Positions 1 to 5,241 of a stretch of DNA of 7,704 nt are shown here, in pieces. The translations under genes were made by a program, and so were the position numbers. The DNA comes from Bacteroidota bacterium. GTDB lineage: Bacteria > Bacteroidota > Bacteroidia > Flavobacteriales_D > Crocinitomicaceae. The notes under the pieces are model-generated. The model had not been told where the DNA came from, did not search any database, and saw only the letters and a program-made list of their open reading frames with translations. How positions within the stretch are numbered: position 1 is the first letter of the stretch; each line of letters begins with the position of its first letter. The stretch lies in contig JAHKAT010000207.1 in NCBI GenBank assembly GCA_018825925.1, positions 1 through 7,704 on the forward strand. The letters run 5' to 3'.

Positions 1-417
1 AAAGAAGTGTTCAATCTATCCAACCTTTTTTCAACGAATTTACTTTCACAAATTCAAGTAGGGAATTTAAAAACCAATTTAAGTGTTGGCGCTGAAATGA
101 GAATTGGAAATAAAATTTGGCAACGGTCATCCGACCAACAGTTACATTTTTCATTGTACAGTCAAAGTTGGACGCATGTGATTGGATATGACGCCACACT
201 TCAAGGTGGTTTATTTAATCAAACAAGTGTGCATGTATTGCCAAGTTCAGAGATCAATCGTTTGGTTTTTGAGCAACACGTAGGATTTCAAATTTTTAGA
301 AATCGCTTGTCCTTCGCATTTGATTTTGCATACAGGACGCAAGAATACAGCAAGGGTACCCATCACTTTTGGGGTGGAATAAGAATTGCAAGAATGTTTA
401 AACAAGGATTAAATTAA
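1..417 (+). CDS. Lipid A deacylase LpxR-family outer-membrane protein, C-terminal part (5' end outside window)
   Basis: The frame is open from base 1, so the GTG at 7 is probably an internal valine and the gene begins upstream; 138 residues plus a TAA stop are visible. The piece alternates hydrophobic and polar residues like beta-strands of an outer-membrane barrel. It carries a segment typical of the LpxR (DUF2219) family: YDATLQGGLFNQTS near residues 61-74, then a strand ending RTQEYSKGTHHFWGGIRI close to the C-terminus. LpxR proteins are outer-membrane barrels of about 300-330 residues that remove the 3'-acyloxyacyl chain of lipid A in a calcium-dependent reaction. Their catalytic residues lie in the N-terminal half, which is not visible, so activity cannot be judged. 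The last 9 bases overlap the convergent glmM. The family call rests on remembered motif similarity; another outer-membrane barrel family is the alternative. Confidence 0.7.
   Translation, partial: KEVFNLSNLFSTNLLSQIQVGNLKTNLSVGAEMRIGNKIWQRSSDQQLHFSLYSQSWTHVIGYDATLQGGLFNQTSVHVLPSSEINRLVFEQHVGFQIFRNRLSFAFDFAYRTQEYSKGTHHFWGGIRIARMFKQGLN
409..417. other. Convergent 9-nt gene overlap between the LpxR-like gene and glmM
   Basis: The nine bases TTAAATTAA contain both stop codons: TAA on the plus strand at 415-417 for the LpxR-like gene, and TAA on the minus strand at 411-409 for glmM. The two genes therefore end inside each other with no room for a conventional intrinsic terminator between them. 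No strong GC stem followed by a T-run is apparent immediately on either side. Confidence 0.9.
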
Positions 418-1794
418 TTCCTTAATTTCTTTAATAATTCTTTCAGCCAATTGATTAGCAGCGCTTTCTGTTTTACTTTCCGAATAAATTCGTATGATAG
501 GCTCGGTATTACTTTTTCGTAAATGAACCCATTCCTTTTCAATGTAAATCTTAACACCATCAGTTGTGTCGACTTCCATATTACTATATTTGTTAGCCAT
601 TTCTGACAAAATATGGTCGACATTCGTGGAAGGGGTTAACTCAATTTTATTTTTAGAAATCACGTACTTTGGGTACGAATCACGCAAGGCAGAAAGAGTT
701 TTGTTTTCATGTGCTAAGTGAGACAAAATCAAAGCAATACCGACCAAACTGTCGCGACCATAATGCAATTCTGGATAGATGATTCCACCATTTCCTTCAC
801 CACCAATTACAGCTCCAATCTCTTTCATTTTTGTCACAACATTCACTTCACCAACTGCTGCTGCGGCATAAACCAAACCTTTTTCTTCGGTTACATCGCG
901 CAAAGCTCTCGTCGATGAGAGGTTGGAAACGGTTGGACCAGGAGTGTGTTTAAGGACATAGTCAGCCACTGCCACCAAGGTGTATTCTTCACCAAACATG
1001 CTTCCATCTTCACAAACTAGTGCCAAACGGTCAACATCCGGATCGACAGTGATTCCAACTTGTGCATTGTTTTGAATCATAGCATCCGATAAATCAGTTA
1101 GATGCTCAGGCAAAGGCTCTGGATTGTGTGGAAAATGACCTGTAGGATCACAATACAATTCAGTAATTTTAGTAACTCCCAACGCACGAAGTAAGGCAGG
1201 TACAAAGATTCCACCGGTACTATTCACAGCATCAACTACAACTGAAAAATCAGCCTCAGCAATTGCTTTTTTATCTACCAACGGAAGTGCAAGGATAGCA
1301 TCAATATGCTTTTGCAAGTAGCTTTCATCAAGAACAACTTTGCCTAAATCATCCACTTCGGCAAAATTAAAATCTTCATTTTCAGCAATTTTCAATACTT
1401 CTGCACCATCTTCGCCAGAAATAAATTCCCCTTTTTCATTCAATAATTTTAATGCATTCCATTGCTTAGGATTGTGACTTGCCGTCAAAATAATTCCACC
1501 TTGTGCGTTTTCTAAAGGAACTGCGATTTCAACGGTTGGAGTAGTGCTCAAATCCAGGTTAACAATATCAATTCCAAGTCCGATTAGTGTAGAAACGACA
1601 AGGTCTGAAATCATTTTCCCTGAAATACGAGCATCGCGACCAATCACGACTTTTGATTTCTTGCCATTATTTCTGCGAATCAACCAAGTGCCATAGGCGG
1701 CGGCAAACTTTACAGCATCAACAGGGGTTAGACCTTCATTTGTCGGCCCACCAATAGTTCCTCGAATTCCTGAAATAGATTTGATTAGGGTCAT
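409..1794 (-). CDS. glmM: Phosphoglucosamine mutase (archaeal-type GlmM, alpha-D-phosphohexomutase family)
   Basis: This 461-residue cytoplasmic enzyme should interconvert glucosamine-6-phosphate and glucosamine-1-phosphate on the way to UDP-GlcNAc. All four domains of the phosphohexomutase family are marked. The phosphoserine loop is TASHNP at residues 104-109, with S106 as the phosphorylated residue. The metal loop is DPDVDR at 251-256. The sugar-specificity loop is GGEGNGG at 331-337. The phosphate-binding loop is RKSNTEPIIRIY at 426-437. The GEGNGG and SNTEP loops resemble the archaeal and Bacteroidota GlmM/PMM type, not the GEMSGH and PSGTEP loops of E. coli GlmM. The length fits the family. 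It is the last gene of a TPR-ribH-glmM operon: its ATG overlaps the ribH stop by one base (TAATG), suggesting translational coupling. Phosphomannomutase or phosphoglucomutase activity cannot be excluded from sequence alone. Confidence 0.93.
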   Translation of the reverse strand: MTLIKSISGIRGTIGGPTNEGLTPVDAVKFAAAYGTWLIRRNNGKKSKVVIGRDARISGKMISDLVVSTLIGLGIDIVNLDLSTTPTVEIAVPLENAQGGIILTASHNPKQWNALKLLNEKGEFISGEDGAEVLKIAENEDFNFAEVDDLGKVVLDESYLQKHIDAILALPLVDKKAIAEADFSVVVDAVNSTGGIFVPALLRALGVTKITELYCDPTGHFPHNPEPLPEHLTDLSDAMIQNNAQVGITVDPDVDRLALVCEDGSMFGEEYTLVAVADYVLKHTPGPTVSNLSSTRALRDVTEEKGLVYAAAAVGEVNVVTKMKEIGAVIGGEGNGGIIYPELHYGRDSLVGIALILSHLAHENKTLSALRDSYPKYVISKNKIELTPSTNVDHILSEMANKYSNMEVDTTDGVKIYIEKEWVHLRKSNTEPIIRIYSESKTESAANQLAERIIKEIKELI

Positions 1795-2285
1795 TATTGA
1801 AAAGAATTTTTAAGTTCAATCATTTTTAAACAAGCAACAGCACATTCCACACCTTTATTTCCGTGTTTACCACCAGACCGGTCGATGGATTGTTGTTCGT
1901 TGGTATCCGTAAGTAAACAAAATGCAACAGGTCTATTGTGTTTAAGGTTTAAATCCATAATACCTTGTGTAACGCCTTGACATACAAAGTCGAAGTGTTT
2001 TGTTTCACCTTGAATAACACAACCAATTACAATAACACCATCCACATAAGTACTTTCAAGTAAATATTGCGCCCCTAGTGGCAGTTCAAAAGCCCCAGGA
2101 ACGAAACGAACAAGGATATTAGATGCTGGCACCCCATTATCCAAGAGCGTCTGCTTTGCACCTTCAAGAAGGTTTAAAGTGATGTTTTCATTCCATTCAG
2201 AAACAACAATGCCGATTTTAAAATCGGCACCGTTCGGAACAAAGTCCTTATTGTATTCTGACAAATTGCGATTCGCTGTTGCCAT
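1794..2285 (-). CDS. ribH: 6,7-dimethyl-8-ribityllumazine synthase
   Basis: Lumazine synthase condenses 5-amino-6-ribitylaminouracil with 3,4-dihydroxy-2-butanone 4-phosphate, the penultimate step of riboflavin synthesis, in the cytoplasm as a pentameric or icosahedral assembly. The protein is 163 residues, the usual size. Visible signatures are WNENIT at 31-36 (substrate pocket Trp-Asn), PGAFELP at 63-69, GCVIQGETKHFDFV at 88-101 with the catalytic histidine at H97, and RSGGKHGNKG at 136-145, matching the family's RxGxKxGNKG phosphate-binding segment. The gene follows the TPR gene after 12 nt and overlaps glmM by one base, so it is the middle gene of an operon with no promoter of its own in the gap. 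The start context is A-rich without a Shine-Dalgarno sequence. No other riboflavin genes or FMN riboswitch are visible here. Confidence 0.97.
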   Translation of the reverse strand: MATANRNLSEYNKDFVPNGADFKIGIVVSEWNENITLNLLEGAKQTLLDNGVPASNILVRFVPGAFELPLGAQYLLESTYVDGVIVIGCVIQGETKHFDFVCQGVTQGIMDLNLKHNRPVAFCLLTDTNEQQSIDRSGGKHGNKGVECAVACLKMIELKNSFQ

Positions 2286-2297
2286 AATTTTTAATTA

Positions 2298-2942
2298 TTA
2301 TTTGACTTTTTTGTTTTTCGCTCTTTCAACATAACGTTCTATCGTTTTTTGATTGGCAAAAGCAAGGTAATTGTCTTTGATTTCTTGATACATAACAGTT
2401 GCTGCAGCAGGATCCTCTAATTTAAGTTCCGTTAAAAGAGCCGCTTTAAACAAATACATAGGAGTGGTATAGTCGTTGATATCCATTTCAGATGCCTTAA
2501 TGTACATATCAACGGCATCGTTCCATTTTTTCATTTCACTATAACAATCTCCTTGCAAACCAATAGCATGAATTTGCACGTAGGTGTCTTCCACATCAAC
2601 ATCCGACAAATTTTCAAGTGCTTTTGCAAATTCACCTTTGGCCATATATTGACGAGCCAAAGTAAACTGAGCTACTTCACCACCTTTTTTACCGTCGTAT
2701 TTTTTAACGAAAGGGGCAAGTTCTTCTATAGCCAAATCTGTTGAATCCATTGCTGCATAGTTCAAACCAACGTAACCACCTTCCATGGATTTTTGCTCAG
2801 CTGGATTGAAAATGAATGCTTTATAAGCAAAATATCCAAGTGCTAAAACAACAACTCCACCCACAGCAATTGTGGCGAATCGAACGTTTTTATTTTCCTT
2901 GAATGCGTCTTTGAGTTTATCTCCTGAAATATTATCGAACAT
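2298..2942 (-). CDS. Membrane-anchored tetratricopeptide repeat protein, YfgM-like architecture
   Basis: This is a 214-residue protein with a short charged N-terminus (residues 1-21, several Lys and Arg), one transmembrane helix at about 22-45, and a soluble C-terminal part. That part holds roughly three TPR-like helical hairpins at about 88-113, 124-154 and 160-192; examples are LARQYMAKGEFAKALENL and GDCYSEMKKWNDAVDMYIKA. The positive residues before the helix predict an N-in, C-out topology, with TPRs in the periplasm. Length, order and helix position match E. coli YfgM (about 206 residues), a SecYEG/PpiD-associated envelope chaperone adaptor of the TPR_21 type. Equivalence of function is only inferred. 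It is the first gene of the operon with ribH and glmM and has a good Bacteroidota-type promoter just upstream. The last residues are Lys-rich (RAKNKKVK). Confidence 0.8.
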   Translation of the reverse strand: MFDNISGDKLKDAFKENKNVRFATIAVGGVVVLALGYFAYKAFIFNPAEQKSMEGGYVGLNYAAMDSTDLAIEELAPFVKKYDGKKGGEVAQFTLARQYMAKGEFAKALENLSDVDVEDTYVQIHAIGLQGDCYSEMKKWNDAVDMYIKASEMDINDYTTPMYLFKAALLTELKLEDPAAATVMYQEIKDNYLAFANQKTIERYVERAKNKKVK

Positions 2943-2963
2943 GCGTATGTATAATTAACGGTG

Positions 2964-2992
2964 CAAAAGTATATTTTTTTTCCAAATCACAA
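2964..2992 (-). promoter_or_regulatory. Bacteroidota sigma-type promoter for the TPR-ribH-glmM operon
   Basis: On the minus strand, TACTTTTG at 2971-2964 matches the Bacteroidota -7 element TAnnTTTG at all fixed positions. A TTG at 2992-2990 lies 18 bp upstream, within the 17-23 bp spacing reported for the -33 TTG element. A run of eight A's fills part of the spacer. The predicted transcript begins near 2960 and gives a 5' leader of about 17 nt before the ATG at 2942. It sits in the only sizeable gap upstream of the operon. Confidence 0.65.
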
Positions 2993-3030
2993 TGAATGGT
3001 TTATCAACACTCATTTTTGGGAAAAGTCAA

Positions 3031-3483
3031 TTAATCAATGATTTGTATAGATTGGATTTCATCGCCTTGACGTATTTCATCAACGATATCAACACCTTCA
3101 ATCACTTTTCCAAAGCAAGTATGGTTTCTGTCTAAGTGCGCTGTATTGTTTCTTGAATGACAAACAAAGAATTGAGATCCTCCCGTATTTCTACCAGCAT
3201 GTGCCATAGACAAAACGCCTCTTTCGTGGTGTTGATTTTCTCCATCTAATTCACAGTCAATAGAATATCCAGGTCCACCAGTACCAGGCATTCCAGATGC
3301 TCCGTCTCTTGTGTTTGGGCAACCTCCTTGAATTACGAAATCAGGCAAAACTCTGTGGAACTTCAAACCATCGTAGTACCCTTCTTTTGCCAATTTAGCG
3401 AAGTTTGCTACTGTTTTTGGTGCGTCTTTATCATAAAGTGATACGCGCATTTCTCCTTTGACTGTTTTTATAATTGCTTCCAT
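3031..3483 (-). CDS. Cytoplasmic cyclophilin-type peptidyl-prolyl cis-trans isomerase
   Basis: This 150-residue single-domain cyclophilin should catalyse cis-trans isomerisation of X-Pro bonds. Family signatures are FHRVLPDFVIQGGCP at 42-56, with R44 as the catalytic arginine and F49 and Q52 in the pocket, and SMAHAGRNTGGSQFF at 92-106. The tryptophan that contacts cyclosporin in human CypA (W121, TEWLDGKH) is replaced by H116 in TAHLDRNH. There is no signal peptide, so it should be cytosolic. The frame extends upstream to an ATG at 3612 (193 residues), but I choose 3483. The extra 43 residues resemble nothing in cyclophilins, a TAnnTTTG promoter element at 3504-3511 lies inside the extension, the leader before 3483 is A-rich like that of ribH, and MEAIIKTVKGEM is a typical cyclophilin N-terminus. 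It appears monocistronic and divergent from bshC. Confidence 0.93.
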   Translation of the reverse strand: MEAIIKTVKGEMRVSLYDKDAPKTVANFAKLAKEGYYDGLKFHRVLPDFVIQGGCPNTRDGASGMPGTGGPGYSIDCELDGENQHHERGVLSMAHAGRNTGGSQFFVCHSRNNTAHLDRNHTCFGKVIEGVDIVDEIRQGDEIQSIQIID

Positions 3484-3503
3484 GATTTTTAATTTTTGTT
3501 TTG

Positions 3504-3533
3504 CAAAATTAGCCATTTCTACTATTGATGAAA
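3504..3533 (-). promoter_or_regulatory. Predicted promoter of the cyclophilin gene
   Basis: TAATTTTG at 3511-3504 on the minus strand fits the -7 consensus TAnnTTTG exactly. At the matching 18-bp distance the -33 position reads TTTC (3533-3530), one base from TTTG, so the upstream element is weak. The predicted transcript starts near 3500 with a leader of about 16 nt before the ATG at 3483. This would exclude initiation at the in-frame ATGs at 3516 and 3612. Confidence 0.5.
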
Positions 3534-3576
3534 GGGATTTGTGGAAAAAACCTTGAAGTTGATGAATACTTAATGG

Positions 3577-3605
3577 TGGCAATCCGTAGATACCTGCTAT
3601 TTTTG
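3577..3605 (+). promoter_or_regulatory. Predicted promoter of bshC, possibly giving a leaderless mRNA
   Basis: TATTTTTG at 3598-3605 matches TAnnTTTG and ends 5 bases before the bshC ATG at 3611. The -33 position, 18 bp upstream, reads TGG (3577-3579), one mismatch from TTG. If the element is used, transcription starts at about 3609-3611, leaving practically no 5' untranslated region. The region between the two divergent start codons (3484-3610, 127 nt) contains no better candidate on this strand. Confidence 0.4.
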
Positions 3606-3610
3606 CTTTC

Positions 3611-5191
3611 ATGAAAAGTCATCTTATCAATAGAATTAAATCAAATTGTTTTTCTGAAATCGCGAATACTTTGGTCTACGATCAAGTGAAATTGGTAGAT
3701 TTTATCCAGGAGCCATTTAGTATTGAAGCTTTTGAAGAGCAAATGAACTTGAAGAGCAATTCTTTTGGAATAGAGCAAAGAACAATGATTCAATCCCAAT
3801 TGTTGGATGATTATGCCAACTATTCGATGACCAAGCTTCAAAAAAGCAATCTTGATTCATTGCTGAAGCAAAATACATTTACCATTACCACAGGACATCA
3901 ACTGTCTCTTTTTACTGGGCCGTTATATTTTGTTATAAAAATTCTTCATGTCATAGAATTATGCAAAGAATTGAAAGCCAAATACCCAACAGCGAATTTT
4001 ATCCCCGTTTTTTGGATGGCTTCTGAAGATCACGATTACGATGAAATAAAATCGTTTCAATTGTTTAATAGAACCATTACTTGGGAAACCGAACAAACCG
4101 GCGCCGTTGGTCGAATGAAAACAGATCATTGGTCGGATTGGCAAGAGCAAGTAAAAATGTTGTTTCAAAACCATCCTGATTCTGAAGTTTTGCAGGCTTT
4201 GGATAATTATGAAGGTGCTACTAATTCTCAAAGTACCTTTCAATTAGTTAATCATTTGTTTGCTTCTAATGGTTTATTGGTTTTAGATGCTGATAAAAGA
4301 AGGTTGAAATTGGCCCTTAGTTCGGTCTTTCATGAGGAAATTGTTAATCAATCTGCTGAAAGGGCAGTTGAAAGTCAAACCGTAAAACTAAAAAATGCAG
4401 GTTTTACGGATCAAGCTCATGCACGACCAATAAATTTTTTCTACCTGCAAGATGGTCGAAGAGATCGGTTGAAATTGGAAGGTGACTTTATCTCAATTGG
4501 CGAAGATATACGATGGACCAAAGATGAATGCCTGTCTAGATTTAAGGAAAGTCCAGAATCTTTTTCGCCGAATGTGATTTTGAGACCCTTGTTTCAAGAA
4601 TTAATTTTACCCAATCTCTGCTATGTTGGAGGTGGCGGTGAAATGGCTTATTGGCTGCAATTGAAAGGTGTTTTTGATTTGCACAAGGTTCCTTACCCTT
4701 TGATTCAAGTTCGAAATTCACTGGTTTTATTGGACGATACGACCAAGAAAAAAATGGAAACAGTGGGTTGGACCGTTGCTGATGCTTTTGGTGAAATTGA
4801 AACTTTGAAAAAGGAATATGTATTGAATCAGAGCAATGATTTTGATTTTAGTGACGTGAAAGCAGCCCAACAAGTCTTGGAAAATGCGGTGATTAAGAGT
4901 ATTGAAGCTGTGGATGCGAGCATGCTTACCTTTGGAAAAGCAGAAATGGTTCGATTGGGAAAACAAATTGATTCCATCGAACAAAAATTGATTCGCACTG
5001 AAAAAACCAAGCATGAAAAAGGTTTGAAAACGATAGAACAGATTAAAGACAGACTGTTTCATGGAGGAATGCAGGAAAGAAGTTTGAACTTTTTCCATTT
5101 TTGTGCCGACGGTAAAGTTTTTGAAAATCTTGAGAAATTAAGAACTGGAATTGCACCTTTTGAAAAAGATTTGATTGTTCTTGAGTGGTAA
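3611..5191 (+). CDS. bshC: Bacillithiol biosynthesis cysteine-adding enzyme BshC
   Basis: BshC is assigned the last step of bacillithiol synthesis, joining cysteine to glucosaminyl-malate; bacillithiol is the low-molecular-weight thiol of Firmicutes and many Bacteroidota. The 526 residues are close to the family's usual 530-540. Diagnostic segments are TTGHQLSLFTGPLYFVIKI at 93-111, FWMASEDHDYDEI at 134-146 (the family's SEDHD signature in its Rossmann-like core), RPLFQELILPNLCYVGGGGE at 325-344, then AYWLQLKGVF. A charged helical stretch at about 445-483 (KQIDSIEQKL, KHEKGLKTIEQIKDRL) fits the coiled coil by which BshC dimerises. The N-terminus MKSHLINRIKSNCFSEI aligns in style with other BshC starts, supporting the ATG at 3611. 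It is divergent from the cyclophilin and 50 nt ahead of a TonB-dependent receptor. bshA and bshB are not in the window. Confidence 0.95.
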   Translation: MKSHLINRIKSNCFSEIANTLVYDQVKLVDFIQEPFSIEAFEEQMNLKSNSFGIEQRTMIQSQLLDDYANYSMTKLQKSNLDSLLKQNTFTITTGHQLSLFTGPLYFVIKILHVIELCKELKAKYPTANFIPVFWMASEDHDYDEIKSFQLFNRTITWETEQTGAVGRMKTDHWSDWQEQVKMLFQNHPDSEVLQALDNYEGATNSQSTFQLVNHLFASNGLLVLDADKRRLKLALSSVFHEEIVNQSAERAVESQTVKLKNAGFTDQAHARPINFFYLQDGRRDRLKLEGDFISIGEDIRWTKDECLSRFKESPESFSPNVILRPLFQELILPNLCYVGGGGEMAYWLQLKGVFDLHKVPYPLIQVRNSLVLLDDTTKKKMETVGWTVADAFGEIETLKKEYVLNQSNDFDFSDVKAAQQVLENAVIKSIEAVDASMLTFGKAEMVRLGKQIDSIEQKLIRTEKTKHEKGLKTIEQIKDRLFHGGMQERSLNFFHFCADGKVFENLEKLRTGIAPFEKDLIVLEW

Positions 5192-5241
5192 AAAGTAATC
5201 TAAAAAATAAAGCTCACTTTTCTTCGTTAGTCGTCTATCGC
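5192..5241 (+). other. bshC-receptor intergenic spacer without visible promoter or terminator
   Basis: The 50 nt between the bshC stop and the receptor ATG begin A-rich (TCTAAAAAATAAAG) and then become pyrimidine-rich. I see no hairpin with a T-run, no TAnnTTTG element and no Shine-Dalgarno sequence. The receptor frame is open through the spacer but offers no upstream ATG, which supports the start at 5242. The simplest reading is a read-through operon spacer. Confidence 0.5.

Noticed and set aside
7..417. GTG at 7 as the true start of a small 136-residue gene
   Set aside because: The frame stays open to base 1 and the visible part matches only the C-terminal half of a larger barrel family, so the gene is cut by the window edge.
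2943..3030. Possible stem between CCAAAAATGA and TCATTGTGATTTGG on the minus strand after the cyclophilin stop, as a terminator
   Set aside because: The stem is interrupted by a 4-nt bulge with a long loop and is AT-rich. On the transcribed strand it is followed by an A-run, not a T-run, so it does not look like an intrinsic terminator; the A-run lies in the spacer of the next promoter.
4727..5098. 123-codon minus-strand open frame inside bshC
   Set aside because: Antisense to a recognised gene, with Phe/Gln-rich composition from reversed Lys/Glu codons of the coiled coil and no motif.
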